Shown: in pieces, positions 22,873 to 33,442 of the stretch
Position numbering within the stretch: the stretch's first letter is position 1
Layout: each line of letters starts with the position of its first letter
NCBI GenBank assembly: GCA_018296165.2
Contig: JACKQL020000024.1
Location: forward strand, 620,001 to 684,000
DNA length: 64,000 nt
Reading direction: 5' to 3'
Source of the DNA: Termitomyces sp. T153
Lineage: Eukaryota; Basidiomycota; Agaricomycetes; Agaricales; Lyophyllaceae
Program-made: the position numbers and the translations under genes
Notes under the pieces: generated by a model
Databases searched by the model: none
The model's input: the letters and a program-made list of their open reading frames with translations, nothing else
What the model was told of the DNA's origin: nothing

Positions 22873-22907
22873 CATACCTCAGTCTTTGACACACAGACTG
22901 AGGTATG
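22873..22907. repeat. Perfect 13-bp inverted repeat (hairpin)
   Basis: Arms CATACCTCAGTCT (22873-22885) and AGACTGAGGTATG (22895-22907) are exact reverse complements around a 9-nt loop. The core GTCTTTGACACACAGACTGAG recurs at 22988-23008. The segment GTACTTTGTGTCTGATA occurs at both 22951 and 23008. Confidence 0.88.
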
Positions 22908-23320
22908 CACAGATTTACTTACCATATGGAATCTAGGGTGACGTGACTTAGTACTTTGTGTCTGATAGGTACTTACCTCCCAATAGAGTCTTTGACACAC
23001 AGACTGAGTACTTTGTGTCTGATACACAAAATATGATTCAATTTCAAACTGATTGACAGAAGGACTTGATATTGTACTGTTGTAAAGCTGGCTCGCATTG
23101 GAGGGAAATGTGGCAAAGTACCGTGTTATGTATTTCCAAGTCGGAATTGGGGACGCTTCTTGATCTATAACCACCGCAATCCCTTCCGGGGTCCTGGTAG
23201 TTTTTAGGTTGTAGCTAGCGTATATACCTTTTTCTCCCGTGCTCGTCAGCCTCCAGCTGCCTCCGAGCACTTCCTAAGCTTGTCTCTCTCTCTCCCCTAT
23301 CGCCTCCACTCGGCCTCGCG

Positions 23321-25141
23321 ATGACTTCCACCTCGAGGTTATCGTCCAGGCCCCCCCCCGGCGGTCCCAGCCCAGGTGGGACCCCGGATCGCTCGCGCCC
23401 CCTTCCGACCCATTCCAACCTGAAGACCCTGATGGCTGTTGATAGTGGTCCGATCAAATCGGCGCAGGATGCCCGCAAGTGGCTTGAATCGAGAAGCTGG
23501 ATACTAGCCGCGGACCCGTACGACCGCACCAAACTCGTGAACATCCTCACGACCGCCGCACTCACATCCAAACTCCCGGAGCTCAGGAATGCGGCACTGG
23601 CAGTAGCATTCCTTCTGGATGCTGATATCACGGATTGCGTCTCGGACACCCTGGCTGACGCAGTGGCAGCGAAGGCCCTTGGTCGTATCGAGGGTCTAGT
23701 AGAGAAACTCGGCTCCACAGCCGATTTCCTCGCTGCCAATGACGCCAAATGCGCCGAGTCGACCCTCGCGCTCAAGGCTACATCCGAGACGCTTGAGGGG
23801 GTATCCTCCTTGCTGGGCGCTTTGGCGTCCAAACTCGCGAGCCCCCCTCCCACCTCCGTTGATGCCTCCGCCCCATCCTGGGCATCAATAGCCAAAACTG
23901 CCCCCAAGACCACCGCCCCTGCACCCATCACCCGCAACGCGCCTACAAACGATCTATCACCTGAAGACGTGTCCCGCATTCAGCAACGATCCCTCCGGGA
24001 TGCACGAACAGTCCTCATTTGATTTGACCCCCTCGACACCGACGCACCCACCAACTTCACAGCCTCAGGATCCTCAAAACTCCGGGACAGCCTCAACAAG
24101 ATCCTAAAACGACTGGACAAGAATGCCACCACTATCTGTCAAACCGAGGACGGGGAAATCGACGTGACCACCCCATGCACTCACGCAATAGGACTGAAGT
24201 CACTAGGCGGCAGTGCGTACCTTGCCGAATTTGACACAGCTGACTCTGCTTCCAGATTCCGTCAGTACATGACTACCGAATGGATCCTTTTCACAGCCAT
24301 CTTTGGGGACGGGGTAAGTATAGTTGACAAGGCCTTCAACCTCATCGCACGCTTCGTCCCATGCGAGGGATCCTTCAACCCTGACGATGTCAACTGCCTC
24401 CGCACGATCGAACTCGAGAACGGCCTGAAGTCCAACACCATCTCTTCGGCACTGTGGCTCAAACGTCCGGATCTACGATCCCCGAAGCAATCGGTTGCCT
24501 CTCTCAAGATTGTATGCAACGACGCCGTGACAGCCAACGCCTTGATCGAGAAACGAATCTTCATCGGGGGCCGTCAATTCCCTATTCGAAAGAACGTCTG
24601 CGAGCCCATACGATGCGGCAACTGCCACAAATATGGCCACATCCACAAAGAATGCAAAGAGGACGGCTGCTGCGCTAACTGCACCGACAAGGACCACTCA
24701 GCAAGCACGTGTAAAGCAGTGAAATATAGGTGTGTATCGTGCAGTCCAGATTCTGCCCATATGAGCACGGACTGCAGCTGCCCTGAATTCCTGCGTCGCT
24801 GCGCCGAGCTGGATTCTAGGTTCCCAGAAAACCGCATGCCATACTTCCCGACGGACAACCCTCTGACGTGGATAACGGCCCCGCCTAAGCAAGCTCCCAA
24901 GCCAGCCTCCGAGCTCACTCGCCCCCTCGCAACGCCCCTGCCATTCCCTATATCACAGTCCCTGTCGCAACCTCCTCCACCACGGACCGAGCCTACCCGA
25001 CCTCAGCCCCCGACGCAACAAACCCAGGCCAGCTCCAGGGCTCCAAGCCGCATGGGCAACCTTGACGACTTCGGTTTCACATCCCAGCAGGGGGGCCCGA
25101 AGAACAGCGGAGGTGAAGTCTCTTCCTCCCCGTTGAATTAA
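23321..25141 (+). pseudogene. LINE ORF1 (gag-like, three zinc knuckles) with one in-frame TGA
   Basis: ATG 23321 to TAA 25139-25141 is one frame of 606 codons interrupted only by TGA at 24020-24022; the frame resumes exactly (FDPLDTDAPTNF). The N-terminal third is Pro/Ser-rich, then alpha-helical and Ala/Leu-rich (a likely coiled or oligomerising region). A second domain (DGEIDVTTPCTHAIGLKSLG onward) resembles the RNA-binding part of LINE ORF1 proteins. Zinc knuckles: CGNCHKYGHIHKEC and CANCTDKDHSASTC (Cx2Cx4Hx4C) and CVSCSPDSAHMSTDC (Cx2Cx5Hx4C). The tail is Pro/Gln-rich. It would package element RNA. One C-to-T change in a CGA arginine codon would explain the stop, but the original codon is inferred. 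Confidence 0.88.
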
Positions 25142-28100
25142 TGAACTGCCATCCATCCAGAGCACCCGGCAAACTACGCATATGGCAGCAAAACACTTGC
25201 AAGTCCGACACTGCGCAAGCGGAGGTTCTGGCTGCGGCCCGCCCTGAGGACTGGGATGCGCTCGCCATTCAGGAGCCATTCCTTGACCGTGTGGGCAACA
25301 CGAAAGCAAACAGACACTGGAGAGTCCTCTACCCCTCAGATCACCAATGGGATGGAAGCTCTTGTACGTGGTCTATACTCCTAATCAACGCTAACATCTC
25401 CACAGACACATATACCCAGCTGACCATTCACTCCACAGACATCACAGCTGTCTGATTCGCTGGCGAATTTGGACACCTATCTCTCTTCAACGTGTACAAC
25501 GACTGCACCCACAACAAGGTGTTATTCTCTCTTTCTTCCTTTCTGTCCTCCTCCCTTCATCTTGCCCGCCCCTCTCCAGGGGATCATATGGTATGGCTGG
25601 GCGACTTCAACTGCCACCACCCACTCTGGGAGCCTGTTGATAATCGCCACCTCCTCACCCCTCGAGACTTCATCCAGCCTCTCCTTGACCTCCTGTCTGA
25701 TTATGACATGGAGTTGGCACTGCCGCCAGGTATACCCACACTGCAGACTTCTGCCAACCGATGGACTCGTCCAGACAATGTCTGGAGAACACATTCGGAT
25801 GTGGATCCTATTATTTTCTGTGACGTAGATGCCTCTCTCCATCCCTCCCTTGCTGACCACCTCCCGATCATCACCGAGATAGAACTGCCAGTACCTTGGT
25901 CCTCCACACCTCCCTCAAGGGACTTTAGGGCCGTGGACTGGACAGCCTTCAGCGAAGCTCTGACAGAGCAGCTGAACTCTTGCTCCCCCGCTGTACACCT
26001 AACCACAGCTGAGGCCTTTGACCGAAAAGTCTCTGACCTCTCTTCCATCATCCAGGAGATTGTGGCCAGAGATGACGTTGTCCCTCTCTGGAAACCCTGC
26101 CCACACACCAAACGGTGGTGGAATGATGACCTCAAACGGCTCAAGGCCCAGAGGCGCAGGGCCTGCAACCAGGCTTTCAAGCATCGCGACGTCCCTGATC
26201 ACCCGTCCATTGCTGAAGCCTCCCGCCTCGCACGCGAGATGGACTCCGCAATCCGTCTGGCCAAAGAGACACATTGGAGGGAATGGCTGGAGAACATTGA
26301 CGTGCGCCAGATTTACCTGGCGAACAAATACATCGTCAATGAGCCAACCGACTTTGCTCGTGACAGGGTCCCAGATCTCAAGGTCGAGGTCAACGGCGCC
26401 CAGCTCACAGCATCCACCAATGGAGAGAAGGCCAATGCTCTAGCTGAGTCTTTCTTTCCTCCTCCTCCCGCTTCTCCCTCCATACCCCACACTGCCTATC
26501 TCTTGCCGCTCCCAGACTCCCCCTTCTTCACCCGGGACCGCATAGCTGCCGCTATTGGGGGACTACCACCGCTCAAGGCGGCTGGCCCAGATGGTATTCC
26601 AAACATTGTTCTTAAGCGCTGCGCCGAGACTCTCCTCGACCACTTTTACTTCATTTTCAGAGCAGTCTTTGAACTGGACGTCTACCATTCCAGCTGGCTG
26701 GAATCGACGACTCTCGTCCTGCGCAAACCAGGGAAACCCGCCTACAATGTTGCGAAGGCATACCGACCCATTGGTCTTCTCAATACCATTGGAAAACTCT
26801 TGTCCACCTTGGTTGCTGCTGACCTTTCGCACTTAGCAGAAAAACATGGCATGTTCCCTCCTGGGCAGTTTGGTGGCCGACTAGGACGCAACACGTCTGA
26901 CGCCATGCATCTGGTGGTCTCAAGGATCAAGGATGCATGGCGAACAGGTAAAGTAGCGACTGCCCTCTTCCTTGACGTCCAAGGGGCTTTCCCCAACACA
27001 GTCACGAGCCGCCTCTTGCACAACATGAAGGAACGCAGTGTTCCCTCTGCCTATGTCCGCCTGGCGGAGCGTATGCTCTCCAACAGACGCACTCGTTTGA
27101 TGTTCGACGACTTCACGTCGGACTGGATCGACATCACCAACGGCACCACTCAAGGCTGCCCCTTGTCGATGATCTATTACGCCTTTTACAATGCCCCCCT
27201 CATAGGGACTGCATTGATTGTGAATAAGTCAGAACTCGTGTCTGGCTTCGTCGACGATGTGATGTTTCTAGCGGTAGCCAAGTCTCTGACGGAGACCCAC
27301 ACTATCATTGCTGACATGATGGAACATGCCAGAGGCGGGTTCGACTGGTCCATCCAACACCACTCCCCCTTTGAACTAACCAAACTAGCTCTTATGAATT
27401 TTCCTCGCTCCCACCATGACCCCCCCCCACTGACCTGACGCTCTGCTGTACGAATGCTGACGGCTCAATCACCATGCAGACGGTCGACACTGTCCAGACT
27501 TACAAATACCTCGGGGTGGTCTTTGACCCCAAACTACGTTGGTCGGCACATATCCAGAGAGTGACGGCGAGCGCCGTATGGTGGACAAACCAAGTGTCTA
27601 GACTCTCTAGAGTCTCTGGAGGCATGCCCCCTCACCGCGTCTGGCAGCTTTACAACACGGTCGTGGTGCCGGCCTTTACATATGCCGCAGATGTTTGGTA
27701 CACTGGTGTCTCTGATGGCACAGGTGGTCAGTGGAAAACAGGCTCGGTGGCGGCCACTCGGAAGCTCTCATCAGCCCAATGGAAGGCCGCCAAGACCATC
27801 ACAGGTGCCCTCAGCACCACGGCAGGTGATGTAACCGAAGTGCATGCAAACCTGTTACCTGTTGACCTTCTTTTCCAAAAAGTACTGACAAGGGCGGCCG
27901 TCCGCCTTGCATCGCTACCTCCCTCCCACCCCCTGTTTAAACCAGTCAGAACAGCTGCACGACAATACAGCAAGCGACACCGCTCACCATTACACAACTT
28001 ATTCCACTTCACAGGCATCAACCCGTCAACTATGGAGACCATCGAACCCACACGACGACACCCCAGCTACTGACCAGCCTTCAGCTTCCACATCCCCCCA

Positions 28101-29219
28101 TCAAAGGAGACCGCCCTGATGGCCATCCAGAGGGCCCATGACAAGTCAAGGACCTTGGTCTACTGCGACGGGTTGGGCTTCGAAGGGGGGATTGGAGCCT
28201 CAGCTGTCCTGTACATAGACGGCGAGGAGGTTACCTCTCTGAGGTATCACCTCAGCTCTGCTGCAGAGCACACGGTCTATGAAGGGGAGGTGGTTGGGTT
28301 CACACTTGGCCTACACCTACTCTCAACACTCAACCGGCAACTACGAGGCCCCACGATCATGGGGAGTGACAGTCAAGCGGTCATCAAGGCCCTCAAGAAC
28401 CAGCGACCTCACCCCACACACCACCTGCTCGACAAGGCCCACTCTGCAGCCGAAGCCCTACACAGGAAGCAAGGCCATCTCATCCACACGACCCAACGTC
28501 ATGCCGTGCAAGGCACGGGCAGAGAAAAGGACTTGCGTTCCTGGGGCGTCATCAAGCTGCAGGTCCACTGGGCACCTGGACACCTTGACTTTGGTCCGAA
28601 CGAACGCGCAGACAAACTCGCCAAGGAAGCAGCCATGGGCTCCTCGAGCCCCCCACATGACCTTCCAGTATACCTCCGCACCAAACCCTTACCGACCAGC
28701 ACCACCGCCGTCCGCCAAGCCGACCTCGTCGCCTCACAAGTCATATGGAAGAGGAGATGGAAAAAGTCAATGCGATCCCCGTTCATCCGACTCCTTGACC
28801 GTACCCTCCCCTCTAGAAGTTACCTCCGTCTCGTCTCCGACCTCGATCGACGCCGCTCCGCCCTCCTCACCCAGCTGCGTATGGGCCACCTCCCGCTCAA
28901 CCACCACTTATTCCACATCAGGAGATCAGAGTCCCCAACCTGCCCATACTGTCAGGGCATAACAGTCGAGACGGTCGCACACTTCCTGTTCCAGTGCCCG
29001 CAGTACAAACATGAGCGGCACATACATTTGGTCCGCCCACTGAAATGTAAAGCTGAGTCTATTTCCCTGCTGCTCTCATCCCCGGCTGCTCTCAAACACC
29101 TATTCAGATTTGCGGAAGCTACCAAGCAATTCCCATCCAGCATAGACCCCGCCGCCCAATCCACCTCCACCCCACCGCCCCTCCGTCTGACTGCACTCCC
29201 GCCCACACGCTCTCGCTAA
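25141..29219 (+). pseudogene. LINE ORF2 polyprotein (endonuclease, reverse transcriptase, RNase H) with two TGA stops and a frameshift
   Basis: ATG 25141 overlaps the ORF1 stop (TAATG). Endonuclease motifs: IQEPFLD, WLGDFNCHHPLW, DHLPIITEI. TGA at 25453-25455 interrupts the frame, which resumes unchanged. Reverse transcriptase motifs: LKAAGPDGIPN, YRPIGLLNTIGK, GQFGGRLGRNTSDA, FLDVQGAFPN, GTTQGCPLS and catalytic FVDDV. At about 27421-27428 a C run causes a frameshift; continuity resumes with TDLTLCCTNADGSITMQTVD. A second TGA (28071-28073) separates the RT from RNase H, whose catalytic acids are intact: YCDG, VYEGE, GSDSQ and NERADKL. It ends with LLTQLRMGHLPLNHHLF and CPYCQGITVETVAHFL. All domains of an autonomous LINE are present, but this copy cannot make a full product without readthrough. 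Confidence 0.9.
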
Positions 29220-29686
29220 AATGATCAATGCGCTCCGCGCCCAAAGCCTCTACCCTGATGTTCGAAACCGCCCACACTCGGCTGTGCCTTCTAAAACTTT
29301 ATAATTTCATACACACAAACTAATACTAACATACTCCCACCTACTAACGGCACTCGGCCCTCTCCCACCATCACTAACCTCTTCCTTAGCTGACCCGGTG
29401 GGGACCACGGCTCCCCTGCTCGTCCTCATCCTCACTCGCCCACGCGAGTCCTCGTTCGCTCCTCCACCCGGCACAACACAACGATTCTCCTCTGTACTCG
29501 GGACTACCAGGGGAATGCGGCCTAAATGACGTTCGGAAGCGTCGGCCCACTCTTTCTCCGCGTATGCGGGGGGGTGAGGAATCCCGTAGTTCTCGTAGAT
29601 GTATGTACCCGTCGATAGTTCCGTGCAGCATAGGCGCCAAGCGCCTCGTGCACGTAATAATGGATATAAAAATAAAAAAATAAAAA
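29220..29686 (+). other. LINE 3' UTR and A-rich tail
   Basis: Non-coding part of the LINE after the ORF2 stop. It ends in two A7 runs separated by T, then the target-site duplication. The frame on the other strand here is taken as chance. Confidence 0.8.
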
Positions 29687-29963
29687 AAGTCGGAATTGCC
29701 GCCGGAGATGGAAGGTGTGCCTGATTACATACTAGCAGCTATCAGGGATGCCACATGCGCAAGATACAGGAGGTTTTCTTACGTCACACTTATGACAAGT
29801 AACAATGAGGTCCTGGAGAACTCTTCTGATCTTTCTTAAGCCAATGAAAAGCAGCCGGAAACAAATAGAGTTCGAGTCGTGCGAAACAGGGGTTGTTAGA
29901 CCAAGAGAGATGGTCCATTATTACTTGTATTATTTATATTATTCGGATCGAGCAAACCCACTA

Positions 29964-30242
29964 ACTGACCGAGTGAATGTAGTCACTGTTCTCGGTATCG
30001 AGGCGATATTGTCGGATTACCCGTGACCCCGTGGATGGTGAAAACCTCTTTTGCCATTTGACGGAGTGAATGTAGTCACTGTTCTCGGTATCGAGGCGAT
30101 ATTGTCGGATTACCCGTGACCCCGTGGATGGTGAAAACCTCTTTTGCCATTTGACGGAGTGAATGTAGTCACTGTTCTCGGTATCGAGGCGATATTGTCG
30201 GATTACCCGTGACCCCGTGGATGGTGAGAACCTCTTTTGCCG
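29964..30242. repeat. 93-bp minisatellite, three tandem copies
   Basis: GAGTGAATGT starts at 29971, 30064 and 30157, exactly 93 bp apart, with copies almost identical; a visible difference is GTGAGAACC for GTGAAAACC in the last. The array ends about 47 bp before the O-methyltransferase ATG. Because 93 is divisible by three, the minus strand stays open through all copies (31-residue unit starting QKRFSPSTGSRVIRQYRLD), but no start or splice context supports coding. Confidence 0.93.
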
Positions 30243-30288
30243 TCTACACATAAATAAGCCAGAGTAACCCTCTTATCCACAATCCTTG

Positions 30289-32163
30289 ATGTCGCTTCCA
30301 ACTCCCAAAGCTAGTGATAGTAATAAACAAATCTCTGAGCTTATCACACTTATAAAAAACGCGACGGAGACTATCGAATCTCATTTCTTAAAGTCTTCTC
30401 TCCCGATTATCCCTTCCCTGGATAGTCTGGCTCACCATCCCTTGGACTCAGCGATCTTGCCGCCTCAACTGAGGGATGCCGTTCAACTACTTGAAGGTGC
30501 ATGCGGGCAACTGTGCGCCACCCTGGCACGGCCAAACCATATCATACTCAATGTACGCCTAAGTCTCCTACCTCGAACCTAGGTCTCTCAGTTTTATGTA
30601 TGTCATCACAGAGGGCATTGCAGGTGCCGATTTACACCTAATCAACGAACCTGATGCATATATTCATGCTTGGGATATCGATGTCTAGTTCTTCGAACCT
30701 ACTTGTTTAAACGTCGTAACCGCCTTCAAGATACCGGATATTCTTCAAGAACAACCGTCAGGGATGCACATTAAAGAGATCGGGGAGAAAGCGGGTGTTA
30801 ATTACGAAAAACTCGGCCGAATCCTACGTTTACTCGCTACTCACCATATCTTCCGCGAAGGTGATGAACCTCAGAATGTCTTTTTATCATGTCAATGTAA
30901 TGGTCGATACTTTCGTTTTCAAGTCATGACAGATCGGTTCGCCAACAACCGACTAAGCCTCCAACTTCTCTCTTCAAACCCTCTGGCAAGCATGGTATCT
31001 TTTTAGTTAGTATCCATTTCTCTGACTTTCACAATATAATCTTACCCCCTGACCAATCCAGCACCAGTGTAATCAATAAAGCAACGTCCATGACTGTGGA
31101 AGTCTTGGCAGATCCGGAATGGGGAAACGCACAGACATTCGACCGATCCCCGTGGAACAGATATACAGGGTTTGAAGGACCCATGTTCCAATATCTTGAC
31201 GGGGTAGGTTTTCTGTGACATTTACTTGCAGATACCCACATCCAACACCAGGTGACCCCAGAGGGAGCTCAACAAGGAGCTCTACTCGGGATCGGAATGC
31301 ACGGATGGAATGATGTCGTGCAAGCATCAGCCGTCTATTTAGGTATGTTCGTCTTCACTGCTTTCTAGAATCTATCGCATAGATAGGTAGACTTTCCGTG
31401 GGACAAATATCCTCCTGGAACGACGGTCAATGATGTGGGCGGTGGTATCGGATCCATGGCCATGGAACTGATTAAAGCCTATCCAAATCTTCAACTCAAG
31501 CTTCAAGACCTACCCGATCGTATACATCAGGCGGAAACGGAAATCTGGCCGAAATTCTTGCCTTCTGCAATTGCCGAGAAACAAATCGAGTTCAAGGCCA
31601 TGGATTTCTTTGTCGATTCACCCATTGAAGGTTGTGATATATATTACGTGGGTGTAGTCATTACACGTACAGTGTGCTTTCCTAACACAGAGCTATTCAG
31701 CTGAAAAACGTCATGTGAGCGTTCCATTTCAAACTGTCAAAATTGGAATGAGACCATTGAAATTAGACACAATTGGCCAGACAGAGAAAGTGTTCAAATT
31801 CTTCGCAACATCCGTAGAGTCCTCAAGCCTAGTGCTTGCATTCTTCTCCGTGCGTGGTCTTTCCCAAAAGCCTCTGAAGGCAATTAAGAATAGGTTCACC
31901 ACACAGACGAATACGTCCTTCAGCATGCAAACCAACTCGACACATCCAATCCCGCGTTCCCAGTGGCGCCAAAGCCAATGCTCCCTAACTATGGTGCGGG
32001 ACGAATCAGACAATACAATCTGGATCTTGCTCTGATGGCCACACAAAACAGCAGAGGGCGCACACTGGAGGAATTCATTGATATTGCCAGCAAGGCTGAT
32101 CTTCAGTTCGTTAAGCTTTGGTACGCAGGTGAGATGGGGATGGTCGAATTTCAGGCCGCATAA
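30289..32163 (+). CDS. SAM-dependent O-methyltransferase (plant/fungal class II type)
   Basis: Plus-strand gene with about eight short introns. ATG 30289 opens MSLPTPKASDSNKQISELIT, a helical dimerisation region. A winged-helix part follows: CLNVVTAFKIPDIL, MHIKEIGEKAGVNYEKLGRI, LRLLATHHIFRE, RFANNRLSLQLLSSNPLASM. The catalytic part has FPWDKYPPGTTVNDVGGGIG, where VGGGIG is the SAM-binding motif I. It is followed by LKLQDLPDRIHQAE (acidic residue for the ribose) and HNWPDRESVQILRNIRRVL, with the HNWPD catalytic histidine region. The last exon ends KLWYAGEMGMVEFQAA. Such enzymes methylate phenolic or polyketide hydroxyls. The neighbours are a LINE and unrelated genes, so no pathway can be named. 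Exon edges around 30580-30700 and 31860-31920 are the least certain. Confidence 0.85.
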
Positions 32164-32520
32164 AACACTATTTGTGTCGTACTTCTGGGTGGATTATGGA
32201 TCATCTGCCTTTCCATGTAGTCGCAATTGTTGCTTATTCCTAATGTTATCTAAGATATTCACAATTGATTCGCCGACATCAATATCAATCTTGGTTGGTG
32301 TCAATACAATTTACTTCCGCTTTGAAAGTATACTCGTCACTTCTACTTACGTATCTGAATTATCGTAGGCGGGTCGAGTATATTCTGGATTGCTTTAGGA
32401 ACACTGGAGTCGTCGGGACTTGATCTGTAGAAAGGTTGAATCAATTACACAATAGATTGATCGGTTTATATGCTCAGATACAAAATCAGATACGTTTCTA
32501 AAGGACGACACTGAGGGCAT
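32164..32520. other. Convergent 3' region
   Basis: Lies between the O-methyltransferase stop and the possible minus-strand gene. No feature is recognised. Confidence 0.45.
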
Positions 32521-33382
32521 TAATCACCAGCGGCTTTCAACATCCCTTTGGCCACAAACCCGATTTCCTTAATCATTAGACAGTCTCTGTACAACGACTC
32601 GGGAGTTCTATCGGCTTGCGGTGCCTTTGTCCAATCCGGAAGACACGTCGGCAACACGTTTTGTTCGCAGTAGGGTTTTAAATATGTATTTGATCCAAAA
32701 GGGGGTATCCTTTTGAATCCACAACCGGATTCCGCATGCGTTCCTACTAGAGGGAGAACGAGTGTCGAGATAATATCCGTATGGCTCGCACAAGACCCGT
32801 TTTGGATGAGCATCATCGTGATACATGCGCGAACCTACTGCGATGGCGACATGTATTTACTTTTGTGGGTGATTGAAGGACCTTCTACATGCTGTGAAGC
32901 AGCCGTGGGTTAAAGATGTCGGTGGCAATAGTGGTAATACTTCGAAGAGATAGTTGTTCGAAAGGGAGGACATTCCCGGTCGGAGCTTCTGGTCGATTCA
33001 AGCGGAGTACCAAGATAATTCACGGATTGTGTCGCGGATGGGCGGCCGACGTGGGTGGTATGGTTATGGTTATTTCCGTCATGTAAGGCGGTCGATACTC
33101 AGCTCAGTGGACGGAAACAGGACCTTGCTATGTATTCGACACGAGAGCGGTACGAGACGCGAAAGAAAAGTAAGGGAAAAAGGAAGCAAGAATCAAAGTA
33201 CACGACGCGGGGGTACAAGTGACGTAGTGCAAACATTGGTAAAGGAAAGCAGTAATCGTCGGATTACACCTCAACGTTTCAACAGCAGAGCCAATCACCT
33301 CCCGAGCTGGTTGCTTATTGTTTCTGAGAAACTCGGATTTCTGAATCTCTTCAATTTTGAATTGGCTCTCGTCCATTGACAT
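32521..33382 (-). CDS. Possible small multi-exon gene of unknown function
   Basis: Two protein-like pieces face the same way. The first starts at ATG 33382 (MSMDESQFKIEEIQKSEFLR, then REVIGSAVETL) and ends at a GT donor near 33270. The second, 32816-32521, contains YCEQNVLPTCLPDWTKAPQ and TPESLYRDCLMIKEIGFVAK and stops normally at 32521. Both have balanced, globular-looking composition. I could not find a fully consistent set of middle exons, so the model is incomplete, and a decayed gene is possible. There is no family assignment, signal peptide or clear membrane segment. A transcript would settle the structure. Confidence 0.4.
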
Positions 33383-33442
33383 TCTGTGATCTTACTATTA
33401 GCCCGACGGGGTCTGCGTAAAGAGATTAAAGTTATTTTAGCG

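Larger units (their letters stand above)
23138..29698 (+). mobile_element. Full-length LINE with 12-bp target-site duplication
   Basis: AAGTCGGAATTG is present at 23138-23149 and 29687-29698. Between the copies are a roughly 170-bp 5' UTR, ORF1 (23321-25141), ORF2 (25141-29219), a roughly 440-bp 3' UTR and an A-rich tail (ATATAAAAATAAAAAAATAAAAAAA, seen at 29664-29688). The order is gag-like protein with zinc knuckles, apurinic-type endonuclease, reverse transcriptase, RNase H and a C-terminal zinc motif, as in Tad/I-like LINEs. The element is about 6.54 kb. It retains CpG normally and has only three in-frame TGA stops and one homopolymer frameshift, so it appears young. Confidence 0.93.

Noticed and set aside
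29961..30251. Minus-strand 96-residue frame made of three 31-residue repeats
   Set aside because: The frame stays open only because the 93-bp DNA repeat is divisible by three; it has no start or splice context and lies in a promoter.
30289..32163. O-methyltransferase as part of a secondary-metabolite cluster
   Set aside because: No polyketide synthase, NRPS, terpene synthase or P450 in the window.
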